A DNA stretch of 38,799 nt, taken from assembly GCA_016744655.1 (NCBI GenBank), contig JADGDY010000027.1:1-38799 (forward strand), written 5' to 3'. This DNA is from Bacteroidales bacterium (GTDB taxonomy: Bacteria; Bacteroidota; Bacteroidia; Bacteroidales; UBA12170). Below, piece by piece: positions 29,373-38,229 of the stretch. The translations under genes were made by a program, and so were the position numbers. The stretch's first letter is position 1; every line of letters starts with the position of its first letter. The notes under the pieces are model-generated. The model did no database searches, was not told the origin of the DNA, and was given only the letters and a program-made list of their open reading frames with translations.

Positions 29373-29560
29373 ATTCATTTTTCAACGAGGATAGTGTTTT
29401 CTTGAATAAAAACGCATAAATCAAAAGATTTATTATGAAAACCGGAATAATTATCAATTTCTTTAGTTTTTTTAACTGATGCTCTACTTATAAAATGGAG
29501 CTAATTCGTATCATTGTAGACGAAATTAGAATCATCATCGTTAATGTGTAAAACTTTCCC

Positions 29561-30808
29561 ATGCAGAAAAAAACTATACTCATTATTTCCATTATCATTT
29601 TAGCCTTAGCTATAGGGTGGTATTTTTATCCAAGTTCAACAAGTAGTACAGCTATTGTTAGTAAAGTGAATTCAGGAGAATTTGTAATCAGTGTGACCAC
29701 CACCGGAGAATTAGATGCCAAAAACTCCACGGAAATCAATGGTCCAAGAAACCTTCAAAGTGTTGAAATTTGGGGAGAAATAAAAATTGATAATATAGTT
29801 GAGGAGGGAACCATTGTAGATTCTGGCGATTATATTGCTAGTTTAGATAAAACGGTGGTGCTAAATAAGCTTAAAGATGTGGATGCCAATCTGGATAAAT
29901 TGAATTCTCAGATTACTACTTTAAAGCTCGATTCGGCGCTAACACTTCGAGCTGCTCGTGATAATATGATAAATCTAAAGTATTCAACAGAGGAAGCAAA
30001 ACTAGAAGTTGATAATTCTAAATTTGAACCACCAGCAACTCAGCGAAAAGCTGAAATTTCTTATGAGAAATCTCTTCGTAGTTTAGATCAGGCTGCTGAG
30101 AATTATAATTTGAAGAAAAATAAAGAAGTGACATCTATAGAGGAGGTCATGATTGATTATAATAAAGACTTAAATAAGAAAAATAGAATCCTCGAAATAT
30201 TATCTGAGTTTGATATAAAAGCACCACAAGCTGGTATGGTGATTTATGAAAAAACTTGGCGTGGCGATAAAATAAAAGCTGGATCAATGATCAGCCCTTG
30301 GAGACCTATAGTAGCCAAATTACCCGATTTAACGCAAATGCTCATTAAGACTTATGTGAATGAGATTGACATCAGTAAAATTCAAGTTGGACAGGAAGTA
30401 GAAATTGGAGTTGATGCTTTTCCAGAGAAAAAATTGAAAGGAGTAATTACTCAAGTGGCCAATATTGGTGAAGAAATGAAAAACTCTTCTGCCCATGTTT
30501 TTGAGGTGATTATTGATGTGGAAGGTCAGGATGAAGATTTAAGACCTGCCATGACCACAAAGAATAAGATTGTTACGGAAGTTTTAGCCGAAGCTTTATA
30601 TGTTCCTCTTGAGTGTTTAAACACTGAGGATAGCATACAGTTTGTATATTCAGATGGAAAGAAGCAGCAAGTGGAAACTGGCCAAAGCAATGAAGAAAGT
30701 ATCGTTGTAACTCATGGTTTAGAAGCTGGTCAAGAAGTTTATTTATATCCTCCTGAAGGAGCTGAAGATTGGAAAATAAAAGAGCTTTCAATTCAAGAAA
30801 AAGACTAA
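29561..30808 (+). CDS. HlyD/MacA-type periplasmic adaptor of an efflux system
   Basis: A 415-residue membrane-fusion protein. One N-terminal membrane anchor (residues 5-24, ILIISIIILALAIGWYFY) is followed by the lipoyl-like half motif (GEIKIDNIVEEGTIVDSGDYIASLD), a long helical hairpin of about 100 residues, the second half motif (IKAPQAGMVIYEKTW) and the beta-barrel region (VNEIDISKIQVGQEVEIGVDAFP). It would link an inner-membrane transporter to TolC across the periplasm. It is the first gene of a three-gene operon with a MacB-like permease and a TolC-like channel, at 27-base spacings. The start ATG is preceded only by an imperfect promoter-like TAAAACTTT. Substrate unknown. Confidence 0.88.
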   Translation: MQKKTILIISIIILALAIGWYFYPSSTSSTAIVSKVNSGEFVISVTTTGELDAKNSTEINGPRNLQSVEIWGEIKIDNIVEEGTIVDSGDYIASLDKTVVLNKLKDVDANLDKLNSQITTLKLDSALTLRAARDNMINLKYSTEEAKLEVDNSKFEPPATQRKAEISYEKSLRSLDQAAENYNLKKNKEVTSIEEVMIDYNKDLNKKNRILEILSEFDIKAPQAGMVIYEKTWRGDKIKAGSMISPWRPIVAKLPDLTQMLIKTYVNEIDISKIQVGQEVEIGVDAFPEKKLKGVITQVANIGEEMKNSSAHVFEVIIDVEGQDEDLRPAMTTKNKIVTEVLAEALYVPLECLNTEDSIQFVYSDGKKQQVETGQSNEESIVVTHGLEAGQEVYLYPPEGAEDWKIKELSIQEKD

Positions 30809-30835
30809 TCAGTTTCAACAGAAAAGGAGAAAATT

Positions 30836-32188
30836 GTGAAATATAAATTCGATAAATATTTTCTAAGCCTTCAGATTGCCATTGGAGCTGTATTTGATAA
30901 TAAAATCAGATCTATGCTTACTGCTTTGGGAATCATTTTTGGTGTAGCAGCTGTAATTGCCATGCTGGCCATTGGTAATGGAGCCAAGAAAGAGGTTTTA
31001 GATCAAATGAAACTTGTTGGAGTGAATAATATTGTAATTACCCCAGTGGAAAGCGATGATAAGTCGTCTAGTTCTGAGGATTCTGATGATGAAGGAACCG
31101 AAGCAGAGGAGGAAAAGAGTAAAGAGAAATTATCCAGAGGCTTGTCATTAGAAGAAGCTTACTCTATTAAAAAAATAATTCCAGGAGTTGAACGAGTGAG
31201 TCCAGAAGTTATCAATAAAACTCGCATCATTTATAATGATAGGGGAGTGAAAGGAACTTTTACAGGAGTTACTGGTGATTACTTCGATATATATAGTCTC
31301 GAACTGGATAATGGTAATTATTTTAATGACTTTCATTATAAACGTGCCAAGCAAGTTTGTATTATAGGGCATAATATCAAAAGCCGATTATTTCCAACTG
31401 AGGAGGCCATTGGAAAACAAATTAAGTGTGGAGATATTTGGTTGACCATAGTTGGAGTATTAAAAAGTCAAGGAAGCGGGGGCGAGCAGTTATCTGAGTT
31501 GAAATTGAGTGACTTTGATATGAATGTGTATGCTCCTCTAGAAACAGTTTTGATTCGTTATAACGATAGATCCATAGTAACTAAGAAATCGCTAAAGGGA
31601 AGAGGAAGAAGATCCAATGAGGAGTCTGCTTCTAATCGAAATCAACTCGACAAACTAGTTGTACAAGTCTCTGAAACGAGTAAACTAAAAACCACAGCTG
31701 CAGTTTTAAATAAAATGCTCCTCCGTCGTCATGCCGGTGCTAAGGATTTTCAAATTACAGTTCCTGAGTTATTATTAAAGCAAGAGCAGAAAACTCGTTC
31801 CATCTTTAACTTGGTTTTAGGAGCCATTGCGAGCATTTCTTTAATTGTGGGAGGTATTGGTATCATGAATATTATGTTGGCCTCAGTAATGGAGCGTATT
31901 CGAGAAATTGGAGTTCGACGAGCTATTGGAGCAACCCAAAAAGATGTGGTGTTCCAGTTTTTAAGTGAAGCCACTATTATTTCAGTAGCAGGAGGACTGA
32001 TTGGGATTATTCTAGGCTTAGTGATTGCCCAATTGATTACCCAGTTTACCGAAATACCTACCATTGTTAGTGGATATTCCATCCTCATTTCTTTTGGGGT
32101 AAGTGCAGGTATTGGCGTGATATTTGGATATATGCCAGCTAAAAAAGCAGCAGAACAAGATCCTGTTACTAGTTTACGACACGAATAA
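30836..32188 (+). CDS. MacB-like ABC transporter permease without ATPase domain
   Basis: A 450-residue inner-membrane protein with the MacB/FtsX layout: TM1 near 25-48 (SMLTALGIIFGVAAVIAMLAIG), a large periplasmic domain to about 320, then three membrane segments with ERIREIGVRRAIGATQKDV between the second and third, ending PAKKAAEQDPVTSLRHE. The N-terminal ABC ATPase of true MacB is missing and no ATPase gene lies in this operon, so the energy subunit must come from elsewhere. Residues 72-98 are a low-complexity acidic-serine insertion (DDKSSSSEDSDDEG). The start is GTG with a good Shine-Dalgarno AAGGAG seven bases before it, one of few clear ones here. Confidence 0.87.
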   Translation: MKYKFDKYFLSLQIAIGAVFDNKIRSMLTALGIIFGVAAVIAMLAIGNGAKKEVLDQMKLVGVNNIVITPVESDDKSSSSEDSDDEGTEAEEEKSKEKLSRGLSLEEAYSIKKIIPGVERVSPEVINKTRIIYNDRGVKGTFTGVTGDYFDIYSLELDNGNYFNDFHYKRAKQVCIIGHNIKSRLFPTEEAIGKQIKCGDIWLTIVGVLKSQGSGGEQLSELKLSDFDMNVYAPLETVLIRYNDRSIVTKKSLKGRGRRSNEESASNRNQLDKLVVQVSETSKLKTTAAVLNKMLLRRHAGAKDFQITVPELLLKQEQKTRSIFNLVLGAIASISLIVGGIGIMNIMLASVMERIREIGVRRAIGATQKDVVFQFLSEATIISVAGGLIGIILGLVIAQLITQFTEIPTIVSGYSILISFGVSAGIGVIFGYMPAKKAAEQDPVTSLRHE

Positions 32189-32215
32189 AATATTCCTCTT
32201 TTAAAATTAATCAGA

Positions 32216-33685
32216 ATGAAAAATTATATATTTCTTTTATTAAGTATTGCATTTGTGCTTCCTATTCAGGCACAGGATAAAATCTTGACTTTAGAGGATG
32301 TTTTACAAATTGCAAAAGAGAAATCTCCAACCGCTTTAAAGGCCAAACATAGTTTTAGAGCCAGTTATTGGCAATATCGTTTCTATAAAGCGGAACAATT
32401 ACCTACTTTGGATTTTGATGGTGTTATTCCCAATATTCAGAATAGAATTTCGCAAGAAACAACTGCTGGAGTATCCTATTATGCCAAACAGAATAGTATC
32501 CTTTACCGCGGTGGCTTAAGTTTAAATCAAGCTGTTCCATGGACTGGAGGAAATGTATTTGTGAGTACCGGTTTGGAACATACCATTAACTACTTAACTG
32601 ATACCACAACTCGTCAATATTTATCAACGCCAATAAATATAGGATTCAATCAGCCTTTATTTCAATTTAATCAATATAAGTGGGATAGAAGGATAGAACC
32701 GGTTAAATATGAGGCTGCTAAGAAAATCTATTTAGAAGCTGTAGAAAATGTTTCTATGGAAGCCATTCAGTATTTCTTTAGATTGTTGAGCGCACAAGTT
32801 GATTATAAAATTGCAGAAATAAATGTTTCTAATTACGATACACTTTATAGAGTTGCAAAAGGAAGATATAACCTTGGTCGAATAGGAGAAGATGAAGTAT
32901 TACAAATGGAGCTAAGTCTCCTAAAATCACAAGCTGCTTTAGAGAAAAATGCAATGGATTTAGAGGATGCTATGTTTAGGTTGAAATCTTTTTTAAGAAT
33001 GAAAGGAGATGATAGATTAAGTCTCGTTATTCCATCAATTAGTTATTTCGAGAAAATTGATAGGGATTTGGCATTGGAAAAAGCGCTGAAGAATTCATCC
33101 ACTAGTTTAGAATATGAACGAAGGTTGCTAGAGGCTCAATCACGAGTAAGCGCAGCTAAAGCATATGGGTTTAATGCAAACCTATCCTTAGTTTTTGGAT
33201 TGAATGGCTCGTCCACGATTTTCGATCAAGTATATGAAGATCCTTTGCAGCAACAGCAATTGTCTCTTGGCCTTCACATTCCAATATTGGATTGGGGACG
33301 TAGAAAAGGACAAGTGAAAATGGCTCAAAGTAACCAAGAATTGGAGAAAACTTCTGTAGAGCAAGAGAAAGTTGACTTTTCTCAATCAATATTCCTAGAG
33401 GTGGGAGAGTTTAATATTCAAAGAAATCAGTTAATTATTGCAGCTAAAAGTGATACCATCGCACAAAAGAGTTTTGTTGTGTCAAAGAATAGGTATTTAA
33501 TTGGAAAAATAGGGGTTACGGATTTAAATATTGCCCAAAAAGAAACAGATAATGCTAGGTTGGGATATATTGGAGCGTTAAGAACCTATTGGTATAATTA
33601 TTTCAGATTAAGAAAATCTACTCTTTATGATTTTAAGAAACAAAGTGATTTAGATGTAGCTTATGAAGATATCTACGAAGATTAA
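32216..33685 (+). CDS. TolC family outer-membrane channel protein
   Basis: A 489-residue exported protein with signal peptide 1-19 (ending PIQAQ). ILTLEDVLQIAKEKSPTALKAKHS is the canonical TolC start helix. A repeat of the same helix pattern is seen in the second half (IDRDLALEKALKNSSTSLEYERRLLEAQSRV), and long coiled-coil helices end in RKSTLYDF. It forms the outer-membrane exit duct for the adaptor and permease of the same operon, 27 bases downstream of the permease. It is convergent to rnc with only two bases between the stop codons. A weak imperfect hairpin spans the junction, but I do not call it a terminator. Confidence 0.88.
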   Translation: MKNYIFLLLSIAFVLPIQAQDKILTLEDVLQIAKEKSPTALKAKHSFRASYWQYRFYKAEQLPTLDFDGVIPNIQNRISQETTAGVSYYAKQNSILYRGGLSLNQAVPWTGGNVFVSTGLEHTINYLTDTTTRQYLSTPINIGFNQPLFQFNQYKWDRRIEPVKYEAAKKIYLEAVENVSMEAIQYFFRLLSAQVDYKIAEINVSNYDTLYRVAKGRYNLGRIGEDEVLQMELSLLKSQAALEKNAMDLEDAMFRLKSFLRMKGDDRLSLVIPSISYFEKIDRDLALEKALKNSSTSLEYERRLLEAQSRVSAAKAYGFNANLSLVFGLNGSSTIFDQVYEDPLQQQQLSLGLHIPILDWGRRKGQVKMAQSNQELEKTSVEQEKVDFSQSIFLEVGEFNIQRNQLIIAAKSDTIAQKSFVVSKNRYLIGKIGVTDLNIAQKETDNARLGYIGALRTYWYNYFRLRKSTLYDFKKQSDLDVAYEDIYED

Positions 33686-33687
33686 AA

Positions 33688-34428
33688 CTAAGATTCCGTT
33701 TTAATCGGGTTTAGTTTAAGGTAAGCTTTTTCAGCAGCTAATTTTTCAGCTCCTTTAATGGAATAATCTCTAGCTTTTGACATGGACTTACCATCTATAA
33801 TGGCCTCCACTTCAAATTGTTTTCTATAACCTGTTCCAATCTCTTGAATCACTTTATATTCTAATTCCATCTTTTTCTTTTGACAGAATTCTAGCAAAGT
33901 ACTTTTGTGATTCATTTCTGATTTCACCAATTCTTCCAAATCAAAATGAACAGCAATTACTCTGTTAATCATAATATGGTGTGTGAAATCATATCCTTTG
34001 TCTAGAAAAAGTGCTCCAACCATAGCTTCAAAAGCATCACCATTAATGGAGCGAAAATGTTTGTTGTTATCCTTGTCAACTTGTATTAACCTGTCGATCC
34101 CAAGTTTTTGAGAAAGTTTATTCAAACTGGCTCTACTTACAATTTTTGAGCGCATGTCTGTTAAGAAGCCCTCGTCTTTAATGGGATATTTTTTAAACAA
34201 GTAATCTGCTACTATTGCGCCGAGGATGGCATCTCCAAGGTATTCTAGTCTTTCGTTGCTCATTTTTACCCCATCGGAAATTTCCTTAGCGACCGAGCGG
34301 TGACGTAAAGCTAGTTTATACAAAAAAATATTTCCGGGATAAAACCCGAAAATATTTTTTATAGAATGATAAAATTCTTTATCAGACGATGTTTGTATCT
34401 TGATTCGTTTTATAATTTGACCAATCAA
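33688..34428 (-). CDS. rnc: Ribonuclease III
   Basis: A 246-residue double-strand-specific endoribonuclease for rRNA and mRNA processing. The catalytic signature NERLEYLGDAILG lies at 58-70, and the second acidic pair is in NGDAFEAMVGALFLDKGY. The C-terminal dsRNA-binding domain runs from KSTLLEFCQKKK to GAEKLAAEKAYLKL. It starts with TTG at 34428, three bases after the fabF stop; no ATG occurs before Met56, which lies too late, inside the catalytic domain. That TTG is again the end of a near-consensus AATCTTTG. The order acpP-fabF-rnc is a conserved operon. Confidence 0.94.
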   Translation of the reverse strand: MIGQIIKRIKIQTSSDKEFYHSIKNIFGFYPGNIFLYKLALRHRSVAKEISDGVKMSNERLEYLGDAILGAIVADYLFKKYPIKDEGFLTDMRSKIVSRASLNKLSQKLGIDRLIQVDKDNNKHFRSINGDAFEAMVGALFLDKGYDFTHHIMINRVIAVHFDLEELVKSEMNHKSTLLEFCQKKKMELEYKVIQEIGTGYRKQFEVEAIIDGKSMSKARDYSIKGAEKLAAEKAYLKLNPIKTES

Positions 34429-34431
34429 AGA

Positions 34432-35682
34432 TTATTTGTTTTTTTTAAAGATGATAGAAGCATTATGACCACCAAATCCAAAAGTATTGGATAAAGCTAC
34501 ATCAACTTTACGCTTCTTAGCAACGTCAAATGTAAAATCTAATTTTTGATCAATTTCAGGATCTGTTTCAAAATGATTGATTGTTGGAGGAACTATATCG
34601 TTTTTAACAGCTAAAACAGTAGCAATAGCTTCAATAGCACCAGCAGCTCCCAATAAGTGACCTGTCATTGATTTAGTAGAGTTGATGCTGATATTGTAAG
34701 CGTGCTCACCATATAGTGTAGTGATGGCTTTGGGTTCAGCAATATCTCCAAGTGGAGTAGATGTTCCGTGTGTGTTGATATGATCCATGTCCGTAGGTTC
34801 TAAACCTGCATCTTTCAATGCCCATTTCATAGCAAGCATAGCGCCATATCCTTCAGGATGCGGACTAGTCATGTGATGTGCATCAGCAGAAAGACCTGCG
34901 CCTCCAACTTCAGCATAAATAGTAGCACCACGTGCAATAGCATGTTCATATTCCTCAAATACTAGTCCAGCTCCTCCTTCTCCAATCACAAAACCATCTC
35001 TATCCTTGTCGAAAGGTCTAGATGCTGATTTAGGATCGTCGTTACGAGTTGAAATAGCATGCATAGCGTTAAATCCACCAACACCTGGGGAATTAACAGC
35101 AGCTTCAGAACCTCCCACAACAAAAGCATCGGCTTGGCCGAGTCTAATATAGTTGAATGCATCTGCCATGGCATTTGCCGATGAGGCACAAGCTGAAACA
35201 GTAGCAAAGTTAGGTCCTTGGAATCCGTATTTAATAGATATATGACCTGCAGTAATATCTGCAATCATTTTAGGGATAAAGAAAGGGTTATAACGAGGAG
35301 TACCATCTCCTTTGGCATAATCACCAACTTCTTTGGCAAAAGTTTCAAGACCACCAATACCTGATGCCCAGATAACCCCAACTCTTTCTTTATCTACACT
35401 TTCGTCGTCTAATTTAGCATCGGCTACAGCTTGAAATGCAGCTACTAAACCAAATTGAGCGTAAAGATCATATTTTCTAGCTTCTTTTCTGTCAAAATGA
35501 TCAAGCGGGTTAAAATCTTTTACTTCACAAGCAAAATGTGTTTTAAATTTCGAATGATCAAAACGGGTTATTTCGGCTGCGCCCGAAACCCCATTAAGCA
35601 ATGCGTCCCAGTATTCTGGGACAGTATTACCTAATGGAGTAACGGCTCCTAAGCCTGTAACCACTACTCTTCTTAATTTCAT
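34432..35682 (-). CDS. fabF: Beta-ketoacyl-ACP synthase II
   Basis: A 416-residue condensing enzyme that elongates acyl-ACP with malonyl-ACP. The catalytic triad is Cys165 (TVSACASSAN), His305 (NTHGTSTPLGD) and His342 (SMTGHLLGAAGAIEA). The C-terminal SNTFGFGGHNASIIF is typical of FabF. The length is normal and no residues are missing. It is 15 bases downstream of acpP and three bases upstream of rnc, on one transcript. Confidence 0.96.
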   Translation of the reverse strand: MKLRRVVVTGLGAVTPLGNTVPEYWDALLNGVSGAAEITRFDHSKFKTHFACEVKDFNPLDHFDRKEARKYDLYAQFGLVAAFQAVADAKLDDESVDKERVGVIWASGIGGLETFAKEVGDYAKGDGTPRYNPFFIPKMIADITAGHISIKYGFQGPNFATVSACASSANAMADAFNYIRLGQADAFVVGGSEAAVNSPGVGGFNAMHAISTRNDDPKSASRPFDKDRDGFVIGEGGAGLVFEEYEHAIARGATIYAEVGGAGLSADAHHMTSPHPEGYGAMLAMKWALKDAGLEPTDMDHINTHGTSTPLGDIAEPKAITTLYGEHAYNISINSTKSMTGHLLGAAGAIEAIATVLAVKNDIVPPTINHFETDPEIDQKLDFTFDVAKKRKVDVALSNTFGFGGHNASIIFKKNK

Positions 35683-35697
35683 AAAGAAATGTTTGAA

Positions 35698-35934
35698 TTA
35701 TTGAGCGTGCTCTTCAATATAAGATATAGCTTCTCCTACTGTTTGGATATTTTCAGCTTGATCGTCTGGAATAGAGATGTTGAATTCTTTTTCAAACTCC
35801 ATAATTAATTCAACTGTATCCAATGAATCAGCCCCTAAATCGTTAGTAAAATTCGCTTCTGGAGTTACCTCACTTGGGTCTACTCCTAATTTGTCAACTA
35901 TAATATCAATAACCTTTGATTTTGTGTCAGACAT
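35698..35934 (-). CDS. acpP: Acyl carrier protein
   Basis: A 78-residue acidic carrier of fatty-acid intermediates. The phosphopantetheine attachment Ser37 lies in [10 protein letters not shown], and the helices II-III region [15 protein letters not shown] is typical. The start is the ATG at 35934, not the upstream frame start at 35967: a strong Shine-Dalgarno (AAGGAGAT) lies five to twelve bases before it, and ACPs begin at MSDxxxKVxxII. It opens the acpP-fabF-rnc operon. An imperfect promoter-like TTTCTTTG lies upstream on the minus strand. Confidence 0.96.
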   Translation of the reverse strand: MSDTKSKVIDIIVDKLGVDPSEVTPEANFTNDLGADSLDTVELIMEFEKEFNISIPDDQAENIQTVGEAISYIEEHAQ

Positions 35935-36217
35935 GTTTATCTCCTTTTTTGAATTAATAAGCTGCAAAGAAAAAAATTTCAGTCATACAAACCAACACAT
36001 TTTTGACTTTTTGTGACCGATAAAAATGGATAGGTCTGATAATCAGGTGTGAAGCATATCGACTTTTCGACAAGAAAATTCGAATGATGGGAGTATTGGG
36101 GTGTTTTTATGTTATTTTACTATGATTTTAAGAGTAATTTTGGCCTTGTTTTTGAACAATTTTGTTGTTTTTGTTAGATCAATTAGAAAAAAGTGGTTTC
36201 TCACCTTTCTTTTTCCC

Positions 36218-36225
36218 TATTTTTG
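36218..36225 (+). promoter_or_regulatory. -7 promoter element of purN
   Basis: TATTTTTG, an exact TAnnTTTG match, 48 bases before the ATG. It lies in the 339-base gap shared with the divergent acpP operon. The rest of that gap holds only AT-rich sequence with several TTTG and TTTTTG stretches. Confidence 0.5.
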
Positions 36226-36273
36226 CAAAATGTAGTAACTTATTGAACCACTATTGAATTTAATAATCTTATA

Positions 36274-36840
36274 ATGAAAAGAATAGCCATTTTTGCTTCA
36301 GGTAATGGAAGTAATGCAGAGAATATCATTAAATACTTTTTGAATGATGCAAATAATAGAGTGGAGCTGGTTTTAACTAATAATGCAAACGCAAAAGTTA
36401 TACAGAGAGCCAAAAAATTTGATATTCCAGTAATGATATTTAATAGAGATGAGTTTTATAGTAAAGAAATTGTTGTAAAAAAACTGGTTACCTATAAAAT
36501 AGACTTGGTTGTATTAGCTGGATTTATGTGGTTAGTTCCTTCATATATTATAAAGAGCTATCCGAGAAGAATTATAAATATTCACCCTGCATTATTACCT
36601 AAATATGGTGGTAAGGGAATGTATGGAGAACATGTCCATCAAGCTGTTTCAAATGCAAAAGAAAAAGAAAGTGGGATCACTATCCATTATGTGAATGAAA
36701 AATATGATGACGGTGATATTCTATTTCAAACTTCTATTTGTATAGAAGAGGGGGAGTCCCCAATATCAATCGCAAATAAAATTCATGTTTTGGAGCATGA
36801 AAATTTCCCAGTTGTTATTGAGAAAATATTACAATCTTAA
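36274..36840 (+). CDS. purN: Phosphoribosylglycinamide formyltransferase
   Basis: A 188-residue enzyme that transfers a formyl group from 10-formyltetrahydrofolate to glycinamide ribonucleotide, the third step of purine synthesis. The phosphate-binding start is IFASGNGSNAENI. The catalytic set is Asn102 and His104 in INIHPALLPKYGGKGMYG and Asp145 in NEKYDDGDIL. The length is that of the short bacterial PurN. It is divergent from the acpP operon and convergent to the membrane protein gene 13 bases downstream. Confidence 0.94.
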   Translation: MKRIAIFASGNGSNAENIIKYFLNDANNRVELVLTNNANAKVIQRAKKFDIPVMIFNRDEFYSKEIVVKKLVTYKIDLVVLAGFMWLVPSYIIKSYPRRIINIHPALLPKYGGKGMYGEHVHQAVSNAKEKESGITIHYVNEKYDDGDILFQTSICIEEGESPISIANKIHVLEHENFPVVIEKILQS

Positions 36841-36853
36841 TTAGCTTATACTT

Positions 36854-38224
36854 TTAATATTCTTTTTGTCCTTTTATTGCGGCATCATAGTCTGGACGCT
36901 TTATCAATTTGTTATATCCATCAGGAAAATGGCTTTTATTCCATATTCCGAAATATGCTTCTTTAGTCATAGAATCAAAATGGAGCAAAGCTTTTTTGTA
37001 TTGTTTTGTCTGGAATATATTTAATCTAATGAAAAAGATTATAATTAGTAATCCTAATACAAATCTCCATTTTTTTTGCACGAAATATGATAATACTAAT
37101 GCCAATGGAAATGCTAAAATAGGATAAGAATCTATCATTGGTCGAGATCCAAAACTAGCCCCATACCACCAAGTCCACCAACTATAAATAATCCAAATGT
37201 TCAGGATAAGGAATAAAGTTATTGGGAATGCAAATGCTTTCAGCTTACGAAATAATAATGGGATTCCTATAATGGAAAAAATCATGAGGGGGGTATAGAG
37301 TAGCCATCCTTTTCTAAAACTGAATAAGCCATTTGTAATTTGTGGATTGAAAAAAAAGAACCCTTCATCTCCATAGGATTGGTAAAGCCAATGCCCTGTA
37401 GTATATTTCCAATAGAATAGCTGAGGAGTACAAACCAAAATACTAGAGGCTATTATTATAACTATTTGAACCCAGTTATTTCTTAATAATTGGATTTTCT
37501 GTTTTAAAGTTTGTAGGTTATATACATTGTAAAGTAGTGGGAAAAAGAACACGATTATATTAGTAGGTCTTATTAATGTAATTAATCCACCTATTAACCC
37601 AATAATTAATGCTTTCCAATTGTTTGGTTTCTCATGCCAAAGAATACTTTCATAAATAAAAAGGGAAATAAGAAAGAATGAGAATATATGACTCATTGTG
37701 CCTTCGTATACAGTGTAATTATACAGGTTGGTCCCAAAAAAAATAACAATTAGGGTTATGGCAACAGTGATATCATTAAAAAACTTGAGTAGAGTTTTTC
37801 TCATGATAATCATTGCCATAAGGGCGTAAAAAATGCTGGAATATACTAGCCACCTGCTATAAGGTTCTGAGTATCCATTTGCATCTATGCCTACTAATTT
37901 GGCATGCTGATGGGCAATGAAAAAGAATGGTGAATACATAATTGCATTTCCCATTGTCATTTTTAATACATAATTATTCTTATGGTTTGTTTTTTTTGCC
38001 CAAACCTTTTTTTTGACATCAGAAGGGAGGTGTTCTTTAAACTTTAGACTGATATCATCATATATAAATGTTGCTGGAAGATAGGCATAATAACTAATAA
38101 TATCCCATACAATAACTTTGTCTTTTTCCCATAAGGCTTCTTTTTGAACAGGGTATATCCAAAAGAATAAAGAAATAAATATCAATGCCAGAGAAATTAG
38201 GTTTTTATTCTTTCGAAGCTTCAT
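36854..38224 (-). CDS. Polytopic membrane protein, glycosyltransferase family 39/87-like
   Basis: A 456-residue inner-membrane protein with about ten or more hydrophobic segments. The short acidic loop after TM1 (EALWEKDKVIVWDIISYYAYLPATFIY), the large periplasmic loop and the mid-protein GLIGGLITLIRPTNIIVFFFPLLY are features of polyprenyl-phosphate-sugar dependent GT-C transferases of Bacteroidota. The catalytic acidic residue cannot be fixed by eye. It follows a GT2 glycosyltransferase by five bases, and the GT2 partner could supply the polyprenyl-phosphate sugar donor. A role in surface glycan or lipid A modification is inference. The C-terminus (YDAAIKGQKEY) is soluble. Confidence 0.7.
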   Translation of the reverse strand: MKLRKNKNLISLALIFISLFFWIYPVQKEALWEKDKVIVWDIISYYAYLPATFIYDDISLKFKEHLPSDVKKKVWAKKTNHKNNYVLKMTMGNAIMYSPFFFIAHQHAKLVGIDANGYSEPYSRWLVYSSIFYALMAMIIMRKTLLKFFNDITVAITLIVIFFGTNLYNYTVYEGTMSHIFSFFLISLFIYESILWHEKPNNWKALIIGLIGGLITLIRPTNIIVFFFPLLYNVYNLQTLKQKIQLLRNNWVQIVIIIASSILVCTPQLFYWKYTTGHWLYQSYGDEGFFFFNPQITNGLFSFRKGWLLYTPLMIFSIIGIPLLFRKLKAFAFPITLFLILNIWIIYSWWTWWYGASFGSRPMIDSYPILAFPLALVLSYFVQKKWRFVLGLLIIIFFIRLNIFQTKQYKKALLHFDSMTKEAYFGIWNKSHFPDGYNKLIKRPDYDAAIKGQKEY

Positions 38225-38229
38225 TCTTT

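Noticed and set aside
31750-32088. 112-codon minus-strand frame inside the permease gene
   Set aside because: Antisense shadow of the conserved membrane segments of the MacB-like permease.
33685-33717. Possible hairpin AAACTAA ... TTAGTTT between tolC-like gene and rnc
   Set aside because: Only seven paired bases at the base with an unmatched interior and no T-run; too weak to call a terminator.
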